Notes: generated from the sequence alone by a model not told the origin. Counted from the stretch's first letter, positions 53,380 to 61,935 are shown. The stretch is DNA of 64,000 nt from Chitinophagaceae bacterium (GCA_016706055.1 JADJKL010000003.1:310001-374000), one strand, 5' to 3'. Program-made: numbers and translations.

Positions 53380-53563
53380 AACTGCACGAAGTTTTAGCAA
53401 TAAAATGGAAGTGCTTGGAGAAACAGAAACCCGTCAAAAGGTGAAAGTTACTCTGGGAGAGACAGAAGCCCGTCAAACGGTGGAGTAGCTCCAGAAAGCA
53501 TCGGGTAAGTAAACAAGAAGGCGCAAGCCGGAAAGTAAGCTAACTTGATGCTTTCATCTTTTA
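53380..53563 (+). ncRNA. Candidate structured RNA (or short repeat peptide) between yajQ and rpmE
   Basis: No long gene exists in 53261-53697. From the promoter onward the sequence folds well: GGC-GCAA-GCC (53520-53529) is a GNRA-capped hairpin, GAAAGCATC (53494-53502) pairs with GATGCTTTC (53547-53555) and ATCTTTT follows. An alternative helix, TGCTTGGAG (53412-53420) with CTCCAGAAAGCA (53489-53500), uses the same bases, as does the small hairpin GGAG-tag-CTCC (53482-53492). A 27-codon ORF (53405-53488) covers a tandem repeat, reading LGETETRQ then LGETEARQ. Candidates are a small RNA, an attenuator, a remnant of a group II intron, or a short peptide; none is proven. Confidence 0.35.
53417..53482 (+). 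repeat. Two-copy 39-nt tandem repeat
   Basis: Positions 53417-53443 and 53456-53482 match at 22 or more of 27 bases (GGAGAAACAGAAACCCGTC against GGAGAGACAGAAGCCCGTC). The 39-nt period keeps the reading frame of the short ORF; three of the differences change amino acids. Confidence 0.65.
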
Positions 53564-53600
53564 AGGCCATTATACACAATGCCATTATCTTTTAATAAGA

Positions 53601-53632
53601 TTTGGCTACAATCCATTGCAGGCCTATCTTTG
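53601..53632 (+). promoter_or_regulatory. Consensus promoter of rpmE
   Basis: TTTG (53601-53604), 20 nt, TATCTTTG (53625-53632). It predicts a leader of about 60 nt before the ATG at 53698. Confidence 0.75.
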
Positions 53633-53697
53633 CCGCCCAAAAATTATCTATTTATTCTATACGGCAAAATCCGTGTAGCCTTAAAAATCATAGAGTT

Positions 53698-53949
53698 ATG
53701 AAAAAAGGAATCCATCCCGATGCATATCGGACAGTAGTTTTCAAAGACATGAGTAACGGTCATTCTTTCCTTAGCCGCTCCACAGCAGCTTCAAAAGAAA
53801 CAGTAGCATGGGAAGACGGTAATGAATATCCGCTGATTAAGTTGGAGATTTCAAGCACTTCTCACCCTTTCTTTACTGGTAAGAATATGCTGGTTGATAC
53901 TGCAGGTCGTATTGACAAATACAAGAAGAAATACGCAAAAAAGGCATAA
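53698..53949 (+). CDS. rpmE: 50S ribosomal protein L31, type B (zinc-free)
   Basis: An 83-aa L31. The start at 53698 gives MKKGIHPDAYRTVVFKD; the open frame from 53602 lies partly upstream of the promoter. It has no cysteines, so it is the zinc-independent type B form, and it ends with the typical HPFFTGKNMLVDTAGRIDKYKKKY. It is monocistronic with a strong promoter and terminator. Confidence 0.95.
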   Translation: MKKGIHPDAYRTVVFKDMSNGHSFLSRSTAASKETVAWEDGNEYPLIKLEISSTSHPFFTGKNMLVDTAGRIDKYKKKYAKKA

Positions 53950-54024
53950 TATTATTAAATTGTAGAACTACTCAGAACCTGGTAGTAACCGGGTAATGAG
54001 TTTGTTTTTCATGGCTATACTTTT

Positions 54025-54059
54025 GAACCTCCCGATTCTTCGGGAGGTTCTTTATTTTT
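54025..54059 (+). terminator. Rho-independent terminator of rpmE
   Basis: GAACCTCCCGA pairs perfectly with TCGGGAGGTTC over a 4-nt loop, then TTTATTTTT. Confidence 0.88.
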
Positions 54060-54072
54060 ACAACAATTCAGT

Positions 54073-55251
54073 ATGAACAAAATCATTTTCACAGAAGAGT
54101 TTTGCCAGCCGGAAAATCTGCATCCGTTTACCTTAACAAGGCAGATGCAGGATATTCGTATTGGTATATTAACCATCCGGGAAAAATGGGAAAAGATGCT
54201 TGGCCTGCCATCATTTGACAAAAAGGAAGATGATTACAAAGACATGAGCAGGTCAATTAATATGGATGAAGCAGCAGCAGAAGGTGTTTGCTTTATGATT
54301 CATGGAAACATACTGCCGACTCTGATATTAGTAAAGGCGATACAAAAGTTGAAGGATGGCGAATTTATTTCGGATAAGAATGCGAATGCTGTAGTTTACC
54401 GGTTTACTAAAGATCAAATTATAGATAAACACAGAATAAAAATAGGTAAGGCGGTTGCAATTAAAGAAGAAATAAAATCAATTCAATTTGCCTTTGATAT
54501 TTTTCGATTGAATGACTGGGCAATCCGCCAGGATTTTGCTTTGCTTACTAAAAAAAGAAAATCGCAACTTATTTCTAAAACTAATAAGGTGACAAAAGCA
54601 TCTCAGGTTTTTTTAGAGAAGGGAGCAAAGATGGAGCACTGTATTATTAATGCATCTACAGGCCCAGTTTATATTGGAAAGAATGCAGAAGTGATGGATG
54701 GGAGTATTATCCGTGGGCCTTTTGCAATGGGAGAGAAGTCATGTTTGAAGATGGGTGCTAAAGTGTATGGAGCTACTACATTGGGTCCTTACTGCGTAGC
54801 TGGTGGTGAAATCAAAAATTCGGTTTTGTTTGGTTATTCAAATAAAGCACATGATGGTTATCTTGGCGATTCTGTAATTGGTGAGTGGTGCAATCTAGGC
54901 GCAGGCACTACTAATTCAAATATTAAAAATAATGCCAGCGAAGTGAAAATATGGACTCCGAAAGGGGAAATGAATGTAGGAATTAAATGTGGTGTTATGA
55001 TGGGAGATTATAGCCGGACAGCAATTAATACTTCGATTAATACAGGAACAGTAATTGGTGTTAGTTGTAATGTATTTGGATTGGGTCTTACGCCAAAATA
55101 TATTCCCAGTTTTTCGTGGGGAAGTGAAGGAGTTAAAAGATATGAACTGGAAAAAGCATTACTTGACATTGAAGACTGGAAACATTTAAAAGGAATGACG
55201 TTGTCGGATGATGAAAGAAGTGTTTTGAAATTTATATTTGATAAGTTTTAA
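54073..55251 (+). CDS. GlmU-like putative sugar nucleotidyltransferase/left-handed beta-helix protein
   Basis: A 392-aa protein of the Bacteroidota GlmU-related family. The N-terminal 150 residues resemble a degenerate nucleotidyltransferase but lack the GxGTRM loop. Residues about 185-360 form hexapeptide turns of a left-handed beta helix (GPVYIGKNAEVMDGSIIRG, LGPYCVAGGEIKNSVLFG, EWCNLGAGTTNSNIKNN), the acyltransferase fold of GlmU. Catalysis is therefore uncertain; a role in sugar-nucleotide or envelope metabolism is inferred. tpiA follows 41 bp downstream, probably in the same transcript. Confidence 0.82.
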   Translation: MNKIIFTEEFCQPENLHPFTLTRQMQDIRIGILTIREKWEKMLGLPSFDKKEDDYKDMSRSINMDEAAAEGVCFMIHGNILPTLILVKAIQKLKDGEFISDKNANAVVYRFTKDQIIDKHRIKIGKAVAIKEEIKSIQFAFDIFRLNDWAIRQDFALLTKKRKSQLISKTNKVTKASQVFLEKGAKMEHCIINASTGPVYIGKNAEVMDGSIIRGPFAMGEKSCLKMGAKVYGATTLGPYCVAGGEIKNSVLFGYSNKAHDGYLGDSVIGEWCNLGAGTTNSNIKNNASEVKIWTPKGEMNVGIKCGVMMGDYSRTAINTSINTGTVIGVSCNVFGLGLTPKYIPSFSWGSEGVKRYELEKALLDIEDWKHLKGMTLSDDERSVLKFIFDKF

Positions 55252-55292
55252 TTGGTAACAAATAGTAAAATAAATTATAAAACCAACGATCA

Positions 55293-56054
55293 ATGAGAAA
55301 ACAAATCGCTGCAGCAAACTGGAAAATGAATTGTACGTTTCAGGAAGGTGAAAAATTATTGGATGATATTCTTGGTGCTGAAATAGAATTAGCCAATCAC
55401 CAACTGGCAATTTTTGCAGTGCCGTATCCTTATTTATTAATGACCAGAAGTGAAGTAGAGGAGGAACAGAATTATTATGTTGCATCACAGAATTGCCATC
55501 ATAAAAAATCTGGAGCTTACACCGGAGAAGTTTCTGCTGCGATGCTTCATTCAATGAATGTTAATTATTGCGTTGTAGGTCATAGCGAAAGAAGAGAGTA
55601 TAATGGCGAAACAAATGCCATGTTGGCTGAGAAAGTAAACTTGTGTTTTGAAAATTTTATAACACCAATATTCTGTTGTGGTGAGCCATTAAATATCAGG
55701 GAAGCAGGAACGCAGAACGATTATGTGGCAGCTCAGTTGAAAGAGTCTTTATTTCATTTACCTGCTGATAAGGTAAAGAATATAGTAATCGCTTACGAAC
55801 CAATTTGGGCAATCGGCACTGGAAAAACAGCCAGTACCGAACAGGCACAAGAAATACATCAATATTTACGTTCGGTAATTGCCGGACAATATGGCGAAGA
55901 GGTTGCTAATGAAATTCCTATTCTATACGGAGGAAGTGTAAAAGCAAATAATGCAAAAGAGTTGTTTAGCTGCGCTGATGTAGATGGTGGTTTAGTTGGT
56001 GGTGCATCTTTAGTAGCTGGTGATTTTATAGAGATAATCAAGGCGCTTAAATAG
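55293..56054 (+). CDS. tpiA: Triosephosphate isomerase
   Basis: A 253-aa TIM barrel enzyme interconverting dihydroxyacetone phosphate and glyceraldehyde-3-phosphate. Active-site residues are Asn9 and Lys11 (ANWKMN), His97 (VVGHSERR) and Glu169 (AYEPIWAIGTGKTA); the phosphate-binding YGGSVKANN and GLVGGASL close the barrel. Length is normal. Confidence 0.96.
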   Translation: MRKQIAAANWKMNCTFQEGEKLLDDILGAEIELANHQLAIFAVPYPYLLMTRSEVEEEQNYYVASQNCHHKKSGAYTGEVSAAMLHSMNVNYCVVGHSERREYNGETNAMLAEKVNLCFENFITPIFCCGEPLNIREAGTQNDYVAAQLKESLFHLPADKVKNIVIAYEPIWAIGTGKTASTEQAQEIHQYLRSVIAGQYGEEVANEIPILYGGSVKANNAKELFSCADVDGGLVGGASLVAGDFIEIIKALK

Positions 56055-56072
56055 ATAACTTTTCAGGATGAG

Positions 56073-56512
56073 ATGGATTTAAACTATTTCTTATTGCTGC
56101 ACCTTATCATATTATTCTTGTTCGAAAGAATCAGGCACTTTTAAGCTTCCTGAAAATAAGAGCAATTGTAAATGGGAAAGAAATTTATATCATATTAAAT
56201 ACAAAGCCCATTTTAATCCCTGTTCAGCAAAATAATCCCCGGCTGGTAATTACTGATGGGTATCATATTACAAAGCCATTAAAAATAAATTATAAGGAAG
56301 CTGATACGTATTGTTCTTTTGAAGTAAAATGTGCTATCGGCGATTGGCAATTACTTCTGGGGTTTATTACTTTATCAGCTTTTTATTTGTCTGGCTATTT
56401 TACAGGGATATTAATGTTGAAGGTTTTCAGTTTTTTGCCAATGATTTATTTACTGGCTTTCTATTACCTGAACAGAAAGGAGTTTATCCGACTTGTACCT
56501 GTTTTGAAATGA
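56073..56512 (+). CDS. Unrecognised membrane protein, frameshifted at codon 3
   Basis: No single long frame covers this gene, but the frame ending at the TGA of 56510-56512 is open from 56072 and reads as a protein: KLFLIAAPYHIILVR, VNGKEIYIILNTKPILIPV, NNPRLVITDGYHITKPLKI, then two helices (LLLGFITLSAFYLSGYFTG and VFSFLPMIYLLAFYYLN). An ATG at 56073 in another frame joins it if one T is restored in GATTTAAAC, giving 146 aa beginning MDFKLFLIAAPY. It starts 18 bp after tpiA. Function unknown. Confidence 0.55.
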
Positions 56513-56514
56513 CT

Positions 56515-57495
56515 TTAAATAGAAGAGTTCGTTTTGTCAATTTCAACATTAGAATAGCTGTTTAGCTTATCCAGCGTAAGGATTGTTTTAGACATGTCTT
56601 CATTTGGATGATACATCATATTGAATTTTGCACCCCACACAATTTCATTGCTGATATAGGAAGTTCTGCTTACTACATTGTTTGAAAAAACTTCATCAAA
56701 AGCTTTTACAAAAACCATTATCTCAATATCTGTACGACTAATATCCTCTTTACTTAACCCATGAAAGGGGCTTGCTTCATTGATAGGATGAACAATTGTC
56801 CAGCTTAGTGCCAACGAATTTATTTTGGATATTTCCATATCAAGCGAAAAAAACTGATCTGTTAGTTTGCCATTTTCTTCAGTTGTAATGGCCATAGTAA
56901 GTGTTACTTCAAGTTGTGATAATGTATTGTTTTTGTATGGTGCAACACGAAACATTAATGCTGTGCCTTCCTGATAAGGTGCTATCAGTGCATTATTACT
57001 GAACTTTAAAAATGCCTGCGGTCTTGAAAATCGACCATAAAATAAACCAGTAGCAATAGCAAAACTCAATAAACCAAGAAAGGCTTCAAATGTGGAGACG
57101 GCACTTGCCATAAAACCAACAGGGCTTATGCGGCCATAACCAACAGTAGTGAAAGTTTGGGCACTAAAAAAGAACACCTCAGTAAAATTTTTAAAGGACG
57201 AACCTGTATTAACTCCGGCAAGATGGTCAATGCCAATAAGATAATAGATGCCTGCAAAAAATAGATTAGCCACAATGTATATCAGGAAAATGAGTAAAAG
57301 GAATTTACCTGTTTTCATCTCAAGCATAGTATGGTACCAGCTATAGCGATTCAGCAGGTTTACACCTCTTTTTACTACATTGGCATGTCCATCTTTGTTA
57401 ACAAAACGACCACCGGTACTGTTACTATTGGTGCCAAAACCAGTTCCTGCATCTGTCCGAAGGCTTTTTGATTTATTAAAAATTGCCATACCCAA
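56515..57495 (-). CDS. Inward-rectifier-type potassium channel (KirBac-like)
   Basis: A 326-aa channel. The potassium selectivity filter TVGYG is at residues 117-121, flanked by an outer helix (about 64-86), pore helix and inner helix (about 127-150; FEAFLGLLSFAIATGLFYGRFSRP). The cytoplasmic immunoglobulin-like Kir domain follows (ALMFRVAPYKNNTLSQLEVTL, LSWTIVHPINEASPFHGLS). It conducts K+ through the inner membrane; gating by lipids or ions is known for KirBac proteins. The start may be Met1 or Met3. Confidence 0.93.
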   Translation of the reverse strand: MGMAIFNKSKSLRTDAGTGFGTNSNSTGGRFVNKDGHANVVKRGVNLLNRYSWYHTMLEMKTGKFLLLIFLIYIVANLFFAGIYYLIGIDHLAGVNTGSSFKNFTEVFFFSAQTFTTVGYGRISPVGFMASAVSTFEAFLGLLSFAIATGLFYGRFSRPQAFLKFSNNALIAPYQEGTALMFRVAPYKNNTLSQLEVTLTMAITTEENGKLTDQFFSLDMEISKINSLALSWTIVHPINEASPFHGLSKEDISRTDIEIMVFVKAFDEVFSNNVVSRTSYISNEIVWGAKFNMMYHPNEDMSKTILTLDKLNSYSNVEIDKTNSSI

Positions 57496-57557
57496 ATATA
57501 TAATTTATTAAAATCATGTTTTGTGTTCTGTTCCGGCTGGTTTATTTTTAGAACCTG

Positions 57558-57800
57558 ATGGAAAAGAAAAAGATACTTTGGCTATGTAGTTGGTATCCGT
57601 CCAAAATGGAGCCATTCAATGGCGACTTTATTCAACGACATGCAAGGGCAGCGGCTTTGTTCAATGATATTCATGTAATTCATGTTACTTATGACTATCC
57701 AGATAAAGAGGATAACCCCAGTCAGGAATTAAATAATACTGGGCAGCTTACAGAACATATCATTTATTTTAAAAGAAGAAATCGGTTAAGGCCAAATTGA
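57558..57800 (+). CDS. GT4 family glycosyltransferase, N-terminal start (frameshifted, part 1 of 2)
   Basis: MEKKKILWLCSWYPSKMEPF and GDFIQRHARAAALFNDIHVIHV are the usual start of the GT-B N-terminal Rossmann domain. The frame stops after RLRPN because one T is missing near 57797; PNLTNQLRWLALYKKA continues in the next frame. Confidence 0.87.
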   Translation: MEKKKILWLCSWYPSKMEPFNGDFIQRHARAAALFNDIHVIHVTYDYPDKEDNPSQELNNTGQLTEHIIYFKRRNRLRPN

Positions 57801-58726
57801 CGAATCAATTGCGTTGGCTTGCATTATACAAAAAAGCGATTCGTAACTATATAATAAAAAATGGGAAACCAGACCTTGTGCATGTACATGTGCCATTTAA
57901 GGCAGGTATACTTGGATTATGGATAAAGAGAAATTACAAAATACCTTATTTAGTTACAGAGCATTGGGGTATTTATAATAATCTTATTGAAGATAACTAT
58001 GTATCGAGAGGGATAGCTTTTAAACGATATACAAAGAAAATTTTCCAACAGGCTTCCCAATTTATCAGTGTTAGTGATTACTTAGCAAAAGGTGTGAACA
58101 GGTTGGTAGGTAAAAAGGAATACGAAGTAATTCCTAATACAGTAAATACTGATTTGTTTTTTTATAAAGAAAAAGAAAACTCATCCTTGCGGTTTATCCA
58201 TGTGTCTAATATGGTTCCATTAAAAAATGCAGAAGGAATTTTGCGAAGCTTTAAAAAGTTTATTCAACAGTATGGAAATGTTGAATTGATAATGATAGGA
58301 GATAAGGGTTCTGTAATACGGAACTATGCTAAAAGTCTCGATTTTCCTATAGGAGCATTGAGGTTTCTTGGCGAAATTCCATATACTCAAGTGGCAGCGG
58401 AAATGCAAAAAGCAGATTGCTTAATTCTCTTTAGCGATATTGAAAATTCCCCTTGCGTTATTGGCGAAGCATTGTGTTGTGGTCTGCCTGTAATTACTAC
58501 AAATATTGGAGGTATACCTGAATTAGTCGATCAGTCAAATGCAATAATGATAGAACCAAAAGATGAAGAATCTCTTACACAGGCGATGCATGAAATGATT
58601 GAAGGCATTAATAAATATGACAGAAAAAAGATAGCTGAAAATGCGATTGGCAAATTCAGCTATTCAGTTATTGGTAAACAAATAAATGTTGTGTACGGAG
58701 AAGTACTAGCTTCTCTTAAACAATAA
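57797..58726 (+). CDS. GT4 family glycosyltransferase, main part (part 2 of 2)
   Basis: The rest of a retaining GT-B glycosyltransferase: PDLVHVHVPFKAGILGL, YLVTEHWGIYN, ISVSDYLAKGV, VIPNTVNTDLFF and the donor-binding ENSPCVIGEALCCGLPVITTN with IGGIPELVD. The intact enzyme would be about 389 aa. It transfers a sugar from a nucleotide donor to a surface glycan or lipid; the acceptor is unknown. It is alone rather than in a polysaccharide cluster. Confidence 0.9.
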   Translation: MTNQLRWLALYKKAIRNYIIKNGKPDLVHVHVPFKAGILGLWIKRNYKIPYLVTEHWGIYNNLIEDNYVSRGIAFKRYTKKIFQQASQFISVSDYLAKGVNRLVGKKEYEVIPNTVNTDLFFYKEKENSSLRFIHVSNMVPLKNAEGILRSFKKFIQQYGNVELIMIGDKGSVIRNYAKSLDFPIGALRFLGEIPYTQVAAEMQKADCLILFSDIENSPCVIGEALCCGLPVITTNIGGIPELVDQSNAIMIEPKDEESLTQAMHEMIEGINKYDRKKIAENAIGKFSYSVIGKQINVVYGEVLASLKQ

Positions 58727-58727
58727 A

Positions 58728-58988
58728 TTAATTATCTTTTAATTTATTAACCAGTTCCACATACCCGTTCATGGCGTCATCATTTGACTTCCCCTTTAGA
58801 GCAGCCCAAGCATCATACTTTGCCTTTGCTACAAAATCGAATGGATTAGAAGGCGGTTCTGTGTTGATATCTCCTATGCTTCCTTGTTTGTAAAGGGAGT
58901 AGAGTTGTAACAATGTTTCGTTACTTGGCTTTGATGGCAATGCTTTACTTTCTGCTGCGGCCTGTTCAAATTGCTCTTTTAATTCCAT
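58728..58988 (-). CDS. Acyl-CoA-binding protein
   Basis: An 86-aa ACBP-fold four-helix protein: LKEQFEQAAAESKALPSKPSN, LQLYSLYKQGSIGDIN, PSNPFDFVAKAKYDAWAALKGKS and AMNGYVELVNKL fit the family throughout, including the Tyr and Lys residues that grip the CoA. It is a cytosolic carrier/buffer of long-chain acyl-CoA. Such proteins are common in eukaryotes and scattered in bacteria. Confidence 0.93.
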   Translation of the reverse strand: MELKEQFEQAAAESKALPSKPSNETLLQLYSLYKQGSIGDINTEPPSNPFDFVAKAKYDAWAALKGKSNDDAMNGYVELVNKLKDN

Positions 58989-59009
58989 GTTGGTTATTAG
59001 TTTAACTGA

Positions 59010-60038
59010 TTAGTTTTTTCTTGCGTTATCAATGAAGATAGCTTTTACCCTTGAACTGTTTTCTATTGTTGTGTAAAAATCTTCGAGATAGTCAGTCATT
59101 ACTTTTCTTGCCTTTTCGCTTAGCAAAGTGAAGTTATTAATAAGGCTGTAAATACTTTCTTTCTTGGTTTTAAATACATTTAAAATAGTCTGTATTTCTT
59201 CAGGAGATCTTGGAAAACCGCGGTAAACTCTTTCTGTTACTTTTTCAGTCCCAATTACTTCATTTGGTATTGCATAGCTTGCATCCACAAGGCCGCAATA
59301 ATCAAAATCATACGCCACCGGAAAAGGCAAGGCTGCATCGTTTTTACGATCGAAAATAAGTTTTACATTATGATTATTTGGAACTGACCAGTCTGTATTA
59401 CCTATAAAATATTCAAATATGGAGACAAACGTCATTAATTCTCTGTCCGTAGATTCTGTCATATAAGGCGGATGATCCTTTTTCTTACATCCATTTCTTC
59501 TAGCCATTTCGCCATCGTCTTCTATTAGAAATGCATGTTGGGTAAATGGCTTATTCTTTCCACCGGCATCTTCATAGTTCACATTTAAAAGCCTTACCCG
59601 AAAGCTTTTATTTTCGAGGATGTTATAAATTTTGTAGATAAGATATTCTTTGAAAAGTAGTTCCTCGTCACCCGATTTTAATCCACAGCTTATAACTAAT
59701 TTTAATTTACCGAGATTATTTAGCGATGAGTTGGGGCTCCGGAAATTGAGCATTATTGGTGGTATGCGGCAATATTCTCTGCGAAAATTTCCTCTTGCAC
59801 CAACGGCAACTTTTTCGGTAACTTCTGTCTTATCTGGGAATTGCATTTTTACAGTTCCTTCCTGAAAAACATCGTTACCTTTTTGTTTTTGAAGTCCTCT
59901 TATATCAGTAGTCAATGTCATTTCAATAACAGCATCATCTGTAAAAAATTTCAGACTGTCAATTGGTGTTTTTTGAGCACTACTGGTGATTGAAAAGAAC
60001 AGAAGAGAAATACAAAAAAAGAAACTAAACTTTTTCAT
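59010..60038 (-). CDS. Secreted protein of unknown function, possibly CotH-kinase-like
   Basis: A 342-aa exported protein (signal peptide ending SSAQ). EYCRIPPIMLNFRS, FKEYLIYKIYNIL and FEYFIGNTDWSVPNNHNVKL followed by AYDFDYCGLV resemble, in order and spacing, the nucleotide-binding features of CotH-type atypical kinases (GNTDW...N, then D-x-D). That reading is inference and I would not rely on it. It lies 21 bp upstream of the acyl-CoA-binding protein gene, same strand. Confidence 0.55.
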   Translation of the reverse strand: MKKFSFFFCISLLFFSITSSAQKTPIDSLKFFTDDAVIEMTLTTDIRGLQKQKGNDVFQEGTVKMQFPDKTEVTEKVAVGARGNFRREYCRIPPIMLNFRSPNSSLNNLGKLKLVISCGLKSGDEELLFKEYLIYKIYNILENKSFRVRLLNVNYEDAGGKNKPFTQHAFLIEDDGEMARRNGCKKKDHPPYMTESTDRELMTFVSIFEYFIGNTDWSVPNNHNVKLIFDRKNDAALPFPVAYDFDYCGLVDASYAIPNEVIGTEKVTERVYRGFPRSPEEIQTILNVFKTKKESIYSLINNFTLLSEKARKVMTDYLEDFYTTIENSSRVKAIFIDNARKN

Positions 60039-60107
60039 AACTAAGAATTTGGTGGTTATGTCGAAATTGATTCTGAATATACAAATATTTAAGAACTTTC
60101 GATTCTT

Positions 60108-61727
60108 CTATTTTATTACTTCGCTAATCACAGTGCCTACATTTCCATTGGGCATTTGAATCTTTAATAAGGCTGCAATTGTTGACGCTATATCAGTCAT
60201 ATAGGTTTCACGGTTTGTTTTCCCTTCTTTTATTCCCCAGCCATACCAAAGTAGCGGAATATGAGCATCATAAGGGTCCCAAAGACCATGAGTAGTTCCT
60301 GTTTTGCTATAGGCATCAATATAATTTGGCTTTAGAATTATCTGTATATCGCCATTTCTTTTCGGGTAATATCCATTGTTCAGCATTGTACGAATGGTGC
60401 TGTTTAACGGGACAGTGTTCAAATCTGAAAGAGCAAAAACCCTGTCAATACCAGGCTCCGCTTTCATATAATCAACAATCCATTGTGCAAGCCCTTTAAC
60501 ATCAATTTTTGCAGAGTCAAGTGCCGGATGATTTAGGTGTAACTGATAGTTATCGTCACTAACAATAATTGTATTGATGCCATATTTTTCTTGCAATGTT
60601 TTATTAAGCTGTTTAACAACATCGCCCATAAACACACGGCCACCAGGCAGTTTATTTTCTATCATAAATTCTGGGGTGTGTGCTACTCCATGATCTGCTG
60701 AGAGGAAAGCAGTGTATTGGCCTTTTCCTACTGTTTTATCCAAGTAATCAAAAAGACTTCCAAGGTCTTTATCTAAACGAAGATAGCCGTCTTCACTTTC
60801 TACTGAATTGGGGCCGAATGTATGCCCGATATAATCTGGGGAAGAAAAACTAACGGTAAGGAAATCTGTAATATCATCTGCTCCAAGCTGCTCACTGGCA
60901 ATGGCCGCTTTTGCAAATTCTGCCGTAAGCGTATTGCCCATTGGTAAAGAAGCAATTTTTGAAAAATCTTTGCCTATGAATTTGTCTAAATTATAGGGGA
61001 ATGATGTGCCAAATGGTTTTGATTCGTAAGGCTTGTCATCTGCGGTACTTTGAATATATGAATTGGCAGGATATAAAAGATTCCAACCTTCCTTGTAATA
61101 CTTATCAACTAACTTTTGTGCATTGAAATCAGTAACCCATTTTGGTAATTCATTCATATAATACGTAGAGGTAATCCATCCTCCAACAGTATTATCATAC
61201 CAATATGCAGCGTTGGCACTATGACCGGCTGGTAAAATAGCACCTCTGTCTTTGATTGCTATTCCAATTACTTTGCTCCGGAAATTTGTTGCTAATCGCA
61301 ATTCATCTCCGATTGTGGTGGTCTGTAAATTATAAGGACTCATTTTCCCAAGCGAAGAATTACTTCCTACTGTATTCACCGTATTATCCTCTGTACAGTA
61401 TACTGACCTCATTTGCTCATTGTCCCACCAAAAGTTTCCCGTAATACCGTTAATAGCTGGCACAGAACCAGTATAAATAGAACTGTGACCACAAGCAGTT
61501 ACGGTTGGCGCATAAGGAATCAAAGTGTTTTCGCAGGTAAAACCCTGATTAAGCATTCGCTTAAAGCCACCATCTTTATCATAACGTTCATAAAAGCGAT
61601 AGAGATAATCCCAACGCATTTGATCGACTACAATGCCTACGATTAATTTTGGGCGTTGAACAGTTTGCTGGGCAGAAATTGAAATAGCTATTAAAAAAGT
61701 AGCTGCTGATAATAATAGTCTATACAT
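60108..61727 (-). CDS. PafA-type alkaline phosphatase
   Basis: A 539-aa periplasmic phosphatase of the PafA branch of the alkaline phosphatase superfamily. After a signal peptide (ending ISAQ) comes GIVVDQMRWDYLYRFYERY with a metal-binding Asp, then IPYAPTVTACGHSSIYTG, where Thr77 is the expected nucleophile, and later FLSADHGVAHTPEF with metal ligands Asp and His. PafA hydrolyses phosphomonoesters regardless of phosphate supply in Bacteroidota. Length is normal. Single-gene unit. Confidence 0.9.
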   Translation of the reverse strand: MYRLLLSAATFLIAISISAQQTVQRPKLIVGIVVDQMRWDYLYRFYERYDKDGGFKRMLNQGFTCENTLIPYAPTVTACGHSSIYTGSVPAINGITGNFWWDNEQMRSVYCTEDNTVNTVGSNSSLGKMSPYNLQTTTIGDELRLATNFRSKVIGIAIKDRGAILPAGHSANAAYWYDNTVGGWITSTYYMNELPKWVTDFNAQKLVDKYYKEGWNLLYPANSYIQSTADDKPYESKPFGTSFPYNLDKFIGKDFSKIASLPMGNTLTAEFAKAAIASEQLGADDITDFLTVSFSSPDYIGHTFGPNSVESEDGYLRLDKDLGSLFDYLDKTVGKGQYTAFLSADHGVAHTPEFMIENKLPGGRVFMGDVVKQLNKTLQEKYGINTIIVSDDNYQLHLNHPALDSAKIDVKGLAQWIVDYMKAEPGIDRVFALSDLNTVPLNSTIRTMLNNGYYPKRNGDIQIILKPNYIDAYSKTGTTHGLWDPYDAHIPLLWYGWGIKEGKTNRETYMTDIASTIAALLKIQMPNGNVGTVISEVIK

Positions 61728-61935
61728 AAAAATATTGTTTCAACAAAAATAAGGGATTGAGTGAAGGGTTCAAGGTCACTCAAGTCAGCAGACGGGGTTT
61801 ATGCTTCTATGGATGCACAAAATATAAATTTTTGTAATATCTCCATAAACAAAAGCAGCCATTTCGTACCATTCAACCATTAATTTCTTTGAAAATTATT
61901 TTTTTAATATATTTAGTTATTAAAGAAACTATTTT

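Noticed and set aside
53417..53482. Possible CRISPR repeat unit
   Set aside because: Only two copies, spacer of 12 nt, repeats differ at several bases and no cas genes are present.
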